The notes: generated from the sequence alone by a model not told the origin. Positions 43,109 through 52,765 are shown, counted from the first letter of the stretch. The stretch is DNA of 64,000 nt from Brevibacillus brevis (GCF_900637055.1 NZ_LR134338.1:4429001-4493000); one strand, 5' to 3'. Made by a program: numbers and translations.

Positions 43109-45466
43109 TTATTTCAATTCGGCAATGGTAGCACCTACGCCGCCTTCTCCTTGACCACCCAAGCGGAAGGATTTTACATTGCGATGATTTCTCAAATACT
43201 CGTGTACGCCTTTGCGCAGTACCCCAGTCCCGTGTCCGTGAATAATGGAGACCGAGTGCAAGCCTGCCAACAGCGCATCATCTAAAAACTGATCGATTTC
43301 CCGAATGCTGTCCTCGACGTTGTAGCCGCGCAAGTCGAGATCCATTTTGATATTGTCACTGCGACGCTTCACAGAGGTGTACGGAGCCGCTTGCGGTTTT
43401 TGTTGGATGGAGTTTTGTACATGCATATCATCGCGCTTCACTTTCATTTTCATGATCCCGATCTGCACGAGGAATTCTTCATTGTTAACCTTTTCCAGCA
43501 CGGTTCCTTTTTGTCCGAAGCTCGTCACCATTACCTCGTCGCCCACCTTGATCTGTGTGGCACGAACTGCTTTTGCCGGCTTCTTCACCTTTTCCTTCTC
43601 CAGCTCAAGGACGGCATTGCCCAAGCGCTTCTTCGCATCGATGAGACGATGCTCCTTGATTTCCATGCCTTCTGCCATCATCTCGCGCAGCTCGCGAATG
43701 ATTGTTTCCGCTTCTTCTTTTGCGAGTTGGACGGCAATTCTCGCTTCGTCCTCTGCCCGCTCCATTCGCTTGTTTTTCTCTTCAGCAAATTGGGCACGTT
43801 CTTCTTCCAGCTGTCTACGCAGCTCTTCCGCTTCCAGACGTGCCGCTTTTGCCGCCAGCCTGTCTGCTTCTGCCGACTTGCGATTACGCTCCAACGAAGC
43901 GATCATGCTCTCGACCTGATTGTCTTCCTCACTGATCGAGCCGCGCGCTACATCAATGATGTGTTCCGGCAATCCCAGACGTCTTGCGATGGCAAACGCA
44001 TTAGATCGACCAGGCACCCCAATGAGCAAGCGGTAAGTAGGACGCAGCGTCTGTACGTCAAATTCTACGCTGGCGTTGATAACCTCAGGTCTATCGTAGG
44101 CATACGCCTTCAATTCGCTGTAGTGAGTCGTTGCAACCAATCTCGCACCAGAATCAATCACATGGTCGATAATGGACATGGCCAGAGCAGCACCCTCTGT
44201 CGGGTCTGTTCCTGCGCCCAGCTCGTCAAACAGAACCAAGCTCTTGTCGTCCATTTTCGCCAAGATTTGAATAATATTGGTCATATGGCTTGAGAATGTA
44301 GACAGGCTCTGCTCGATGGATTGCTCATCCCCGATATCGGCAAAAACGGAGGAGAATACGGTCATCTCGCTCTCTTCCTCTGCCGGAATATGCAAGCCTG
44401 CCATAGTCATCAAGGACAGCAGTCCGATTGTTTTGAGGGAAACGGTTTTCCCCCCTGTATTCGGACCTGTCACAACAATCGCCTGATATTCTCCACCTAG
44501 CTCCACATCTACAGGAACGACAACTTCTCGTGGAATGAGCGGATGACGCGCTTTTCGCATGTTTACGTATCCGCGATCATTGATGCGTGGACAGATCGCC
44601 TTCATGCTCCAAGCTAGCTGAGCCTTGGCAAACATGAAGTCGAGTTCTGTTAGTGCTTCTGTATTCTCGACCAAAGCCTCTACCGCAAAGGATACCTGCT
44701 CCGTCAACACATACAGAATGCGCTCCACTTCACGCTCCTCGCGCAGACGAAGCTCGCGAAGCTTATTGTTCATCTCGACGATCACTTCCGGCTCAATAAA
44801 GAGCGTCGCCCCAGATGCCGACTGATCGTGAACGATTCCGCCAAATACAGAACGATACTCCTGCTTAACCGGAATAACGAAACGATCACCACGAATCGTA
44901 ACGATGTTTTCCATCAGCATTTTTTGATAAGTAGACGAGCGTGTCATTTGATCGAGCTTTTCGCGAATGCGTGACTCGAGCTGTCTAATCTCCTGGCGTA
45001 CCTGTCGCAATTCAAGACTCGCGCTGTCCAAAATGTCGCCGTTTTCATCAATACAACGGCGAATTTCGGTTTCCAACTCGCGCAGGCCCTCAATACGCTC
45101 TGCCTGCTGTTGCAATAATGGCAGCTCGTGATCCTCACACATGTCGAGCAAAAATGTTTTGAGCCTGCGTCCGGCCATAACGGTGCTGGCAATATCCAGC
45201 AATTCCATCGGGGCGAGCATGGCGTTCAATCTGGCACGCTGTACGGGACCGCGGATATCGCGAATGCCACCGAGTGGCACGCTGCCTTTTAGGCGTAACA
45301 CGGTTGCTGCTTGTTCTGTCCCTTGCTGAGCGGTTATGACTTCATCCAAACGTAAAAAAGGAATCAGCTCTGCCGCTTTTTCTTTTCCATATGTGCAAGA
45401 TGCCTTGTCAATCAACAGGGCGACTATTTTATCGTATTCTAACGTCTTTAAAACCCGTTGTTCCAC
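43109..45466 (-). CDS. mutS2: Endonuclease MutS2
   Basis: 785 residues. MutS2 limits homologous recombination and helps rescue collided ribosomes. Walker A G-P-N-T-G-G-K-T near residue 335 and the signature region D-E-L-G-A-G-T-D-P are in the ATPase; a long coiled coil (about 520-640) follows, and the C-terminal Smr nuclease domain (710-785) has L-D-L-R-G and H-G-H-G-T-G-V-L. The start is GTG 45466 after AAGGAGGAG. B. subtilis has polX and cvpA upstream; both are missing here. Confidence 0.97.
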   Translation of the reverse strand: MEQRVLKTLEYDKIVALLIDKASCTYGKEKAAELIPFLRLDEVITAQQGTEQAATVLRLKGSVPLGGIRDIRGPVQRARLNAMLAPMELLDIASTVMAGRRLKTFLLDMCEDHELPLLQQQAERIEGLRELETEIRRCIDENGDILDSASLELRQVRQEIRQLESRIREKLDQMTRSSTYQKMLMENIVTIRGDRFVIPVKQEYRSVFGGIVHDQSASGATLFIEPEVIVEMNNKLRELRLREEREVERILYVLTEQVSFAVEALVENTEALTELDFMFAKAQLAWSMKAICPRINDRGYVNMRKARHPLIPREVVVPVDVELGGEYQAIVVTGPNTGGKTVSLKTIGLLSLMTMAGLHIPAEEESEMTVFSSVFADIGDEQSIEQSLSTFSSHMTNIIQILAKMDDKSLVLFDELGAGTDPTEGAALAMSIIDHVIDSGARLVATTHYSELKAYAYDRPEVINASVEFDVQTLRPTYRLLIGVPGRSNAFAIARRLGLPEHIIDVARGSISEEDNQVESMIASLERNRKSAEADRLAAKAARLEAEELRRQLEEERAQFAEEKNKRMERAEDEARIAVQLAKEEAETIIRELREMMAEGMEIKEHRLIDAKKRLGNAVLELEKEKVKKPAKAVRATQIKVGDEVMVTSFGQKGTVLEKVNNEEFLVQIGIMKMKVKRDDMHVQNSIQQKPQAAPYTSVKRRSDNIKMDLDLRGYNVEDSIREIDQFLDDALLAGLHSVSIIHGHGTGVLRKGVHEYLRNHRNVKSFRLGGQGEGGVGATIAELK

Positions 45467-45709
45467 TGTGCTCCTCCTTCTTTATCCAGCGGCGACCGTT
45501 GTACCGTGCGGGCGGGAGCGACGGTCTATACCGGCAATCATTACGATCTCCCCATTATAGCATGGCAGCGGAGCTTAGAAAACTTGGGCAACGGATAGCA
45601 ATGGACAGGCACCGCCAGCGAAGGATAATTTTACACGTTTTCGTTTGGGATAGTTCTACTCTTTGCGTGAGAGAATGAAAAGTGAAACAACCCTAAAGGA
45701 GGAGTACAC
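45467..45709. other. Gap between divergent mutS2 and small membrane protein genes
   Basis: A minus-strand TATAAT lies at 45559-45554, about 90 bases before mutS2, with only a weak -35 (TTTTCT at 17 bases). It may be the mutS2 promoter. Nothing else is clear. Confidence 0.4.
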
Positions 45710-46084
45710 TTGACGATTATGCGCCATATCGTCCGCTTTATCGTCGCTGCCGTAGTCCTGATGTTTGTCGGCTTTCTGGTCCCCGGCTTTTCGGTTAGCA
45801 GTTTTTGGACAGCACTGCTCGCGGCCGTTGTCATCGCACTGATTGGCTGGGCCGTGGAAGCCATTTTCGGAGATCGAATTTCGCCGTACAATCGTGGTAT
45901 TATCGGCTTCTTGGTCAGTGCCGTCGTGATTTATCTCACTCAGTTCATCGTCGCTGGCTTCCGCGTAACGATTCTTGGAGCGCTTCTGGCTTCCTTGGTG
46001 ATCGGGATCATCGACTTGTTTATCCCGATCAAAACACATATGGATTTGCGCAATGGAGATGCCGGAGACAAGCAGGAGACATAG
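45710..46084 (+). CDS. Small 4-TM protein, phage-holin-like superfamily IV (YvlD type)
   Basis: 124 residues with four membrane helices and short loops, matching the 4-TM phage-holin-like family (PF04020), which is chromosomal in Bacilli and not known to lyse cells. The helix G-F-L-V-P-G-F-S-V and the loop D-R-I-S-P-Y-N-R-G-I are typical. TTG 45710 is chosen because AAGGAGG lies 7 bases before; ATG 45719 is possible. It takes the place of cvpA-polX found in B. subtilis between zapA and mutS2, on the opposite strand. Confidence 0.82.
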   Translation: MTIMRHIVRFIVAAVVLMFVGFLVPGFSVSSFWTALLAAVVIALIGWAVEAIFGDRISPYNRGIIGFLVSAVVIYLTQFIVAGFRVTILGALLASLVIGIIDLFIPIKTHMDLRNGDAGDKQET

Positions 46085-46097
46085 GCAAAACACGACA

Positions 46098-46139
46098 AAG
46101 AGCCATCCCATCAAACGGGGTGGCTCTTCTCATTTTCGC
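46098..46139 (+). terminator. Terminator of the 4-TM gene
   Basis: AAGAGCCATCCC pairs with GGGGTGGCTCTT with one wobble, then TCTCATTTT, 14 bases past the stop. Confidence 0.82.
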
Positions 46140-46146
46140 ACAACGT

Positions 46147-46176
46147 GAAAAGAGAGGCATTTAAGCCCCTCTTTTC
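46147..46176 (-). terminator. Terminator of zapA
   Basis: GAAAAGAGGGGC and GCCTCTCTTTTC fold around TTAAAT right after the zapA stop; the stem itself supplies the T run. Confidence 0.7.
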
Positions 46177-46177
46177 C

Positions 46178-46453
46178 TTAATCTATCGGTTTAGCCTTTG
46201 CCTCTTCCTGAATGATTTTCAGCAGTTCTTCGTACTCCTGACGCAAGCGGAAGTATTCATCCGCGATATTGACTGCAGAAAGTACGGCAATTTTGGCAGT
46301 ATCCAGTCGATGGTTGCCGTTTGCGATTTCGTTCATCTTGTCATCAACGAAACCGGCCACCATGCGTATGTGATTGACACTTGCCTTGCCACTGAGCCGG
46401 TATTGTTGGCCAAAGATGTCCACCGTCAAACGATTTTTCCCATCACCTTGCAC
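46178..46453 (-). CDS. zapA: Cell division protein ZapA
   Basis: 91 residues, standard length. ZapA bundles FtsZ filaments at the division ring. N-terminal strand region R-L-T-V-D-I-F-G-Q-Q-Y-R-L-S-G and the long C-terminal coiled-coil helix with A-V-L-S-A-V-N-I-A-D-E-Y are family hallmarks. It follows pheT by 82 bp, as in B. subtilis. Confidence 0.93.
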   Translation of the reverse strand: MQGDGKNRLTVDIFGQQYRLSGKASVNHIRMVAGFVDDKMNEIANGNHRLDTAKIAVLSAVNIADEYFRLRQEYEELLKIIQEEAKAKPID

Positions 46454-46535
46454 GAGAGATACCTCCCTACTGCGACCTTTGCTCTACTTTATCCTTATTT
46501 AGGTTACTGAAAATGTCAGATTTCGTCAAGCAATC

Positions 46536-48959
46536 TTACATGCGCAGTTCAGCACCTGTGTTGTTTTTCAAGGCTTCAATGACAGCAGTGGTCACTTGTT
46601 GAATCTCTTCGTCCTGCAAGGTACGCTCTGCGTGACGGAATACAAGGGCAAATGCCATGCTCTTCTTATCTTGGGCAATACGCTCACCCATGTATACATC
46701 GAACAGGGTTACGGACTCAAGCAGCTCACCTGCCGCTTCACGAATCGTTGCTTCCAATGCACCAGCAGCTACACTACGATCGACAACGAGAGCCAAGTCA
46801 CGCGTTACTGCTGGGGACTTCGGCAACTGATTGTAATGTCCTACCTCGGCAGCTACATCAATCAAAGCAGCTACATCCAATTGGAATACGTACGTTTCGG
46901 ACAGATCATATGCTTTTTCCGTACCCGGATGAACTTGCCCCAGATAGCCCAGACGTTTTTCCCCTACCCATACTTCTGCGGTACGTCCCGGGTGCATACC
47001 TTCGATGTCCTGTGCCGCTTTGTACTCGGCAGCTTGGATGCCCAAACGAGCATAGAGTGATTCCACAATCCCTTTGGTTTGGAAGAAATCAACAGGCTGC
47101 TTGGCGCCCATCCAGTTTTGTGTCAGCAATTGTCCAGTCAATGCACCCGCTACATACAGACGCTCTTCCGGAAGCTGCGTGAGCGTTTCTTCCTTCGTCA
47201 AGAACACACGGCCCAATTCAAAAATCGCGACATCGTGGTTTTGACGGTTTTTATTGTAAGCGACTGTTTCCAAGAGGCTAGGAATCAAGCTCGTGCGCAG
47301 AACGCTATGGTCTTCACTCATTGGCATCATGAGCGCAACAGGGTTTACTTTTTCCTGATGCAGACCCGCTACTGCCTCGACACGATCTGGATGAACCAGT
47401 GCATAGGAAATCGCTTCATTCATGCCAGTACCAATCAAATGATGACGGATAGTACGGCGCAATTGCTGTTCTTTTGTCAACTGTCCTTGCGTGGTCGAAC
47501 CAGAAGGCAAGCTGGTCGGAATGTTGTCGTAGCCGTACAAACGTGCAACCTCTTCCACCAAATCCTCTGGCAGCGTAATGTCGCCACGTCTCGTTGGAAC
47601 GGTTACCGTCCATTTGTCATTCGCTACTTCATACGGGAATTGCAGACGATCGAAAATCGGCGATACATCAGAAGCCGACATGTCAGTTCCGAGATGCTGA
47701 TTGATTTTTGCAAGCGTAACAGAAACAACAGCAGGCGCAGCTTCGCTTACAACAGCAGAGCTGATTCCTTTGGATACCGTTGCCCCAGACAACTGCTGAA
47801 TCAGCGCAGCGGCGCGCTCTCCCGCTTCCTGTACACGTGCTTGGTCAACGCCTTTTTCCCAACGTACGCAGCCTTCTGTACGCATGCCGAGCATACGAGC
47901 TGTGCGGCGTACTGTTTTTGGCGTGAACCAAGCTGCTTCGAGGATGATTTCGCTCGTCTCGCCAGTGATTTCGGAGTTAGCTCCGCCCATTACCCCTGCG
48001 ATCGCCAATCCTTTGGTCTGGTCGGCAATCAGCAAAGTTTGCTCATCCAGCGTGCGCTCTTGATCGTCCAATGTCACGAGCTTTTCGCCCTTGTTTGCCA
48101 GTCGAACGACAATAGAGCGATCGGCTACCTGTGTCGCATCGAAAGCATGCAGCGGCTGACCGTATTCGAGCAGGACGTAGTTGGTTACGTCTACCACGTT
48201 GTTAATCGGACGAATTCCCGCTGCCATCAGGCGATTTTTCATCCATTGCGGGGATGTCGCGATTTTGGCGTTGGTGAAGTGACGACCGTGGTATTGATAG
48301 CTTTCATTGGTCGCTTCGATCTTGACTTGGATCGGGTTGTCGCCACCATTTTCGGTCAGCTCGATTTGTGGGAACACCACTTCTTTGCCCAAAATAGCGG
48401 CTACCTCGTAAGCAACCCCCAGCATGCTCAAGCAATCGGAACGGTTTGGTGTCAGTCCCAATTCCAGCACGTAGTCATCCAAGCCGAGATACGAAATGGC
48501 ATCCATTCCGATTTCCGCATCCGCTGGCAGGACCATAATGCCTTCTTGCTGATCTTTTGCCAGAAGCTTGTCGTTTAAGCCCAATTCTTTTGCCGAGCAG
48601 ATCATCCCTTGGGATTCTACACCGCGCAGCTTGGAACGCTTGATGTTCAGACCACCTGGGAGCTTCGCACCGATCAGAGCAACGAGAACTTTTTGTCCCT
48701 TGTCTACGTTTGCTGCTCCACATACGATTTGCAGGTCTTCTCCTTGTCCAGCATCAACGACGCATACGTTGAGACGGTCTGCATCCGGGTGCTTGCTGCG
48801 TTCTTTTACATAACCGATCACAACACCGGATACACCTGCGTTGCGCGATTCAACTGCGTCTACTTCAATCCCGCTGCGAGTCAGCTTTTCAGCCAGCTCC
48901 TGGGGCGTCGTTCCACTCAGATCGACGTATTCAGATAACCATTGGTACGATACCTTCAT
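46536..48959 (-). CDS. pheT: Phenylalanyl-tRNA synthetase beta subunit
   Basis: 807 residues. With PheS it forms the alpha2beta2 enzyme that charges tRNA-Phe. An EMAP-II-like tRNA-binding domain lies at about 40-155, the B3/B4 editing domain near 210-390, B5 near 405-480, and the C-terminal anticodon-binding FDX-ACB domain at about 715-807. It follows pheS by 15 bp under the same T-box. Confidence 0.98.
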   Translation of the reverse strand: MKVSYQWLSEYVDLSGTTPQELAEKLTRSGIEVDAVESRNAGVSGVVIGYVKERSKHPDADRLNVCVVDAGQGEDLQIVCGAANVDKGQKVLVALIGAKLPGGLNIKRSKLRGVESQGMICSAKELGLNDKLLAKDQQEGIMVLPADAEIGMDAISYLGLDDYVLELGLTPNRSDCLSMLGVAYEVAAILGKEVVFPQIELTENGGDNPIQVKIEATNESYQYHGRHFTNAKIATSPQWMKNRLMAAGIRPINNVVDVTNYVLLEYGQPLHAFDATQVADRSIVVRLANKGEKLVTLDDQERTLDEQTLLIADQTKGLAIAGVMGGANSEITGETSEIILEAAWFTPKTVRRTARMLGMRTEGCVRWEKGVDQARVQEAGERAAALIQQLSGATVSKGISSAVVSEAAPAVVSVTLAKINQHLGTDMSASDVSPIFDRLQFPYEVANDKWTVTVPTRRGDITLPEDLVEEVARLYGYDNIPTSLPSGSTTQGQLTKEQQLRRTIRHHLIGTGMNEAISYALVHPDRVEAVAGLHQEKVNPVALMMPMSEDHSVLRTSLIPSLLETVAYNKNRQNHDVAIFELGRVFLTKEETLTQLPEERLYVAGALTGQLLTQNWMGAKQPVDFFQTKGIVESLYARLGIQAAEYKAAQDIEGMHPGRTAEVWVGEKRLGYLGQVHPGTEKAYDLSETYVFQLDVAALIDVAAEVGHYNQLPKSPAVTRDLALVVDRSVAAGALEATIREAAGELLESVTLFDVYMGERIAQDKKSMAFALVFRHAERTLQDEEIQQVTTAVIEALKNNTGAELRM

Positions 48960-48974
48960 CTTTGCCTCTCCTCT

Positions 48975-50009
48975 CTAGCCTCGATTGAACTGACGCAGGA
49001 AACGAACGTCGTTGGTATAAAAATGACGGATGTCCTCCACCGCGTATTTGAGCATCGCAATTCGTTCTACACCCATACCGAATGCAAAGCCGCTTACTTC
49101 CTCAGGGTTGTAGCCGGCCATTTCCAGTACGCGCGGGTGTACCATACCAGCACCCAAAATTTCGATCCAGCCTGTTTGCTTACATACACGGCAGCCGTGA
49201 CCACCACAGTTGAAGCATTGCAGGTCTACTTCTACGGAAGGCTCCGTGAACGGGAAGAAGCTTGGGCGCAGACGAATTTGTTGGTTTTCCCCGAACATTT
49301 GACGGGCAAACGTCAAGAGGGTACCTTTTAAGTCACTCATCCCGATTTTTTTATCAATCACGAGACCCTCGATCTGCGTGAATTGGTGGGAGTGAGTCGC
49401 ATCGTCATCATCGCGGCGATACACTTTACCCGGACAGATCATTTTGAGTGGCGTCTTACCTTCTTTTTTCAACATCGTACGTGCTTGCACAGGAGATGTC
49501 TGCGTACGGAGCAGTAGCTCTTCTGTGACGTAGAATGTATCTTGCATATCGCGCGCCGGGTGATCTTTCGGCAGGTTCAGCATCTCGAAGTTGAAGTGGT
49601 CCATTTCTACCTCAGGACCTTCTGCCACCTCAAAGCCCAGGCCGATGAAGATGTCTTCGATCTCTTCAATGATCCGAGAAAGCGGGTGCATGGTGCCTGC
49701 TGGTACTGGACGTCCTGGCAGTGTCACATCGATCGTTTGAGAAGAAAGCTTGGCATTCAGAGCCGCTTCTTCAAAAGCTTGTTGTTTGCCGGAGAATGCT
49801 GCCTCCAGCGCTTCCCTTACTTCGTTCACCAGCTGACCGACAACTGGGCGCTCTTCTGGGGACAGGCCGCCCATTCCACGCAGCAGTTCTGTCAACTCGC
49901 CCTTTTTCCCCAGGTATTTGACACGCAAATCCTGAAGTTGTGCGGCTTCTGTCACTTGGCTGATTTGGCCCAGTGCGGACTCTTTCATTTCTTGCAACCG
50001 AGTTTGCAC
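48975..50009 (-). CDS. pheS: Phenylalanyl-tRNA synthetase alpha subunit
   Basis: 344 residues. Catalytic subunit, class II synthetase. An N-terminal coiled coil is followed by the core: motif 2 K-V-Y-R-R-D-D-D-D-A-T-H-S-H-Q-F and the C-terminal motif 3 G-F-A-F-G-M-G-V-E-R. A T-box leader is directly upstream, so expression rises when uncharged tRNA-Phe accumulates. Confidence 0.98.
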   Translation of the reverse strand: MQTRLQEMKESALGQISQVTEAAQLQDLRVKYLGKKGELTELLRGMGGLSPEERPVVGQLVNEVREALEAAFSGKQQAFEEAALNAKLSSQTIDVTLPGRPVPAGTMHPLSRIIEEIEDIFIGLGFEVAEGPEVEMDHFNFEMLNLPKDHPARDMQDTFYVTEELLLRTQTSPVQARTMLKKEGKTPLKMICPGKVYRRDDDDATHSHQFTQIEGLVIDKKIGMSDLKGTLLTFARQMFGENQQIRLRPSFFPFTEPSVEVDLQCFNCGGHGCRVCKQTGWIEILGAGMVHPRVLEMAGYNPEEVSGFAFGMGVERIAMLKYAVEDIRHFYTNDVRFLRQFNRG

Positions 50010-50037
50010 TTCGAATCGCTCCTTTTTCCATTTGATA

Positions 50038-50072
50038 AAAAAAAGAAAAACCCGCCCCAGAAAAGGGACGAG
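50038..50072 (-). terminator. T-box terminator of pheST
   Basis: CTCGTCCC (50072-50065) pairs with GGGGCGGG (50058-50051) and is followed by a long T-rich run on the minus strand. Confidence 0.9.
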
Positions 50073-50350
50073 TTACTTTTTTCTCGCGGTACCACCCTTG
50101 TTAGACAATTCACTTCCAGCCTGTGACAAATCCATGACAATATCACTAGTGGAAAGAGACATTTGTCTCACTTCAGATCATTGGTAACGGGTATGACCCG
50201 GCTGCTCCTACTGCGCGAAAAGCGGTTCAGAGTGCGGCTTTGGAGTGAATTCGGCAGCTATCATGTTAAAGATGCTCGCAGTCTGTGACATCTTCTCCCT
50301 GAAAAACAGATAGGCCCTGCGTACTAGTCTCCGTCATCGCTTTACGTTAT
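50040..50350 (-). ncRNA. T-box leader of pheST
   Basis: The invariant T-box sequence AACAAGGGTGGTACCGCGAG is at 50102-50083. Upstream, the long stem I region holds GAATTCACT with a TTC codon at 50249-50247 as the probable Phe specifier. The antiterminator bulge and terminator (50038-50072) follow. Uncharged tRNA-Phe should prevent termination. Confidence 0.95.
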
Positions 50351-50368
50351 AATTGTGACGTAAGGAAA

Positions 50369-50397
50369 ATTATAGCGCAACAAGAGAGAACTTTCAA
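50369..50397 (-). promoter_or_regulatory. SigA-type promoter of the pheST T-box leader
   Basis: Minus-strand TTGAAA (50397-50392), 17 bases, TATAAT (50374-50369), just upstream of stem I. Confidence 0.8.
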
Positions 50398-50464
50398 TTC
50401 TACAAATGTTACATATCAAGAGAGTGTTTTCATGTGTATGACCACTTCGAAAGGGGATTTTGAC

Positions 50465-51184
50465 ATGATTGATAATGTTTCCGCCCTTTACGATAAGACA
50501 AGCAACTGCCGCCATTGCCAAGCGACCTTTTCGACCAAAAGGATCAGAAGCGGTACGTTGACGATGCTTCATCGCGACAGCGATTTTTATACCACCTTTA
50601 AAGAGCAATCCCTAAATCCCATTTTATATACCGTCAATGTTTGCCCTGAATGCGGCTTTGCTTTTACGGATCAATTCCGGGACAAGCTTGCCCCCTGGCA
50701 AAAGCAGATTGTGGATGAACAAATCTCCTCGAAATGGACGCCGAAAGATTTTGGCAAGGTTCGTCATGTACCAGAAGCCATTGTCAGCTACAAGCTGGCC
50801 ATTTACGCAGCTGAAATAACGGATCAGCCCCATTCCGTAAAAGCGGGTCTGTATTTGCGCCTTGCATGGCTTTATCGATTCCAGAAAAATATCGCCGAAG
50901 AAATGCGCTTTATCGATATGGCAGTGGAAGAATATGAACAATCGTATATTCATTCCGACTATACACGCGGCGACAAGGAAATGACCGAAGTCCGCTTGCT
51001 GTACTTGATTGGTGAGCTCTACCGCAGACTCGAAAAGTTTGACTTAGCCATCAAGTATTTCGGCAAAGCACTCGCCTTTCGCAATCATACCATTGAGAGC
51101 GGCATTATTCGGATGGCGCAAGATCAATGGCAGCTCGCGCGTGAAGAGTACAAAGAGAAGAAAAGTGAGCAAAAGATCGGCTAA
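50465..51184 (+). CDS. DUF2225 family protein
   Basis: 239 residues from ATG 50465, eight bases after AAGGGG. Two zinc-ribbon-like pairs, Cys15/Cys18 (C-R-H-C) and C-P-E-C-G near 60, then a TPR-like helical part ending in Y-F-G-K-A-L. This is the DUF2225 family, of unknown function, common in Firmicutes. Soluble. Its stop overlaps the stop of the converging methylase gene inside a terminator. Confidence 0.85.
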   Translation: MIDNVSALYDKTSNCRHCQATFSTKRIRSGTLTMLHRDSDFYTTFKEQSLNPILYTVNVCPECGFAFTDQFRDKLAPWQKQIVDEQISSKWTPKDFGKVRHVPEAIVSYKLAIYAAEITDQPHSVKAGLYLRLAWLYRFQKNIAEEMRFIDMAVEEYEQSYIHSDYTRGDKEMTEVRLLYLIGELYRRLEKFDLAIKYFGKALAFRNHTIESGIIRMAQDQWQLAREEYKEKKSEQKIG

Positions 51185-51199
51185 GCATGCCGATCTTTT
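51171..51199. terminator. Bidirectional terminator containing both stop codons
   Basis: AAAAGATCGGC and GCCGATCTTTT form a perfect 11-bp stem. The TAA of DUF2225 (51182-51184) and the TAG of the methylase (51183-51181) both lie at or within its loop. Confidence 0.88.
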
Positions 51200-52008
51200 C
51201 TTTTACGCTGTGCCTCGTATACAAAAATTCCTGCCGCGACCGCCGCATTCAGCGACTCTGCGCCGCCATAAAGCGGGATGTGAACGAATTGATCAGCCCT
51301 GGCAAACATCTCTTTGGAAACGCCTCGTCCTTCATTGCCGATGACCATTGCCGTCAGACCAGCATAGTCAGCCTCGTCATAGGAAACACTGTTTTGCTCC
51401 AAGGAGGAGATCAAAACTCGCCCTCCCTTTGCCTTCCATTCATCTGCCGTCTCGACTAATGATTGCGTAAAGACAGGGATGCGGAACAGCGCCCCCATTG
51501 TGGCTCGTAGCACTTTTCCGTTGTAAATATCAACGCTGCCACTTCCAAGCACGACACCATCGACTGCTGCCGCCTCTGCTGTGCGCAGAATCGTTCCGAG
51601 GTTGCCCGGGTCTTGTATTTCGTCCAAAAAGAGGAGCAGCAAGTTTCCTTGTTTCTCCCTCTTCTTATCTACCCATTTTGCCCAATCTGCTGCTGTTTTT
51701 TTCACTTCGGCCACAATTCCTTGCGGCGACTTTGTTTCGGAAAGTTTCGCCAGCACTGCTTCTGATGCCGCAATGACCTGGACAGCTTCCGGATGATTAG
51801 CCAGAGCACGCTGACAGGCAGGGTCCATATCACGCTGCTGATCGTAAATAACCGTGACTACCTCCGCCCCGCTTTTTAACGCCTCCTCTACCAAATGCGC
51901 CCCTTCCACGAGAAAACGCTGCTGTTCTTCCCGTCCTTTTCGTGACAGCAACTGGTGCAATCGCTTTACCAGAGGGTTTTGTACCGAAGTAATCATTTCA
52001 TTTGTCAT
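51181..52008 (-). CDS. TrmH/SpoU-family RNA 2'-O-methyltransferase
   Basis: 275 residues from ATG 52008; the ribosome site GAGGAG is 13 bases off, so a start at 51996 is an option. An N-terminal substrate-binding domain (R-F-L-V-E-G-A-H-L-V) precedes the SPOUT knot, with motif 1 D-P-G-N-L-G-T-I, motif 2 I-G-N-E-G-R-G-V and motif 3 I-P-L-Y-G-G-A-E-S-L-N. The B. subtilis counterpart ysgA is also next to sspI and pheS. Confidence 0.9.
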   Translation of the reverse strand: MTNEMITSVQNPLVKRLHQLLSRKGREEQQRFLVEGAHLVEEALKSGAEVVTVIYDQQRDMDPACQRALANHPEAVQVIAASEAVLAKLSETKSPQGIVAEVKKTAADWAKWVDKKREKQGNLLLLFLDEIQDPGNLGTILRTAEAAAVDGVVLGSGSVDIYNGKVLRATMGALFRIPVFTQSLVETADEWKAKGGRVLISSLEQNSVSYDEADYAGLTAMVIGNEGRGVSKEMFARADQFVHIPLYGGAESLNAAVAAGIFVYEAQRKRKDRHA

Positions 52009-52012
52009 AAAC

Positions 52013-52666
52013 CTATGCCCGCTCCTCAAATTCACGTAAGTCTTTGTTGTTCCCGATCACCACAAGCACGTCGCCGTATTGGATGACTTCATCCGGGCTA
52101 GGAGCGATGTTGAATTTATCTCCGCTTTTGATGGCAATAACGTTGACCTCGTATTTTTTCCGAATATCCAGCTGCCGCAAGTTTTGACCGACCAGCTTGG
52201 AAGACACGACTACCTCCGCCACGCTGTAGTCCTCTGCCAGCTCAATAAAGTCAAGAACGTTAGAGGAAATCAGATTGTGGGCGACCCGAACTCCCATGTC
52301 ACGCTCAGGAAATACGACACGGTCAGCTCCCACCTTGTACAATACTTGTCCATGACGCTCATTCTGTGCTTTTGCCACGATCTTTTTGACACCCAAGTCT
52401 TTCAGCGTCAATACCGTCAGGATGCTCGCCTGAATATCGACCCCAATGGCCACGACGACTACGTCAAAATTGCGAATGCCGATTTCCTTCAAGGCGCGTT
52501 CATCCGTAGAATCAGCTGCTACCGCGTGCGTTACGTATTGAATATTTTCGTTAATACGCTCCTCGTTCTCATCTATTCCCATGACTTCATAATCCATCTC
52601 GTACAGCGTTCTCGCCACGCTAGAACCAAAACGTCCCATCCCGATAATGGCAAATTGCTTGGACAT
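52013..52666 (-). CDS. ktrA: Potassium channel regulatory subunit KtrA
   Basis: 217 residues from ATG 52666 behind AAAGGAG. RCK-N domain with I-G-M-G-R-F-G-S-S-V near 8-17 binds ATP/ADP; an RCK-C domain fills the C-terminal 80 residues. KtrA forms an octameric ring gating the KtrB ion pore, which is not encoded in this window. The gene lies 4 bp before the methylase start. Confidence 0.88.
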   Translation of the reverse strand: MSKQFAIIGMGRFGSSVARTLYEMDYEVMGIDENEERINENIQYVTHAVAADSTDERALKEIGIRNFDVVVVAIGVDIQASILTVLTLKDLGVKKIVAKAQNERHGQVLYKVGADRVVFPERDMGVRVAHNLISSNVLDFIELAEDYSVAEVVVSSKLVGQNLRQLDIRKKYEVNVIAIKSGDKFNIAPSPDEVIQYGDVLVVIGNNKDLREFEERA

Positions 52667-52765
52667 GTTAATCTTCTCCTTTACGGAACTTACCAATAAC
52701 AAGCATTATAGCACAACCAAAACATCCGCAACAAAGCGGCCATGTCCGTTTTTTGCTCACGCATG

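Noticed and set aside
45485..45544. 19-codon frame (M-I-A-G-I-D-R-R) before mutS2 with GGGGAG site
   Set aside because: The only -10 (TATAAT at 45559-45554) would start the RNA at or inside the ribosome site, so translation is doubtful.
47079..48578. 499-codon plus-strand frame across pheT
   Set aside because: Antisense to a real conserved gene, no ribosome site, no recognisable domain.
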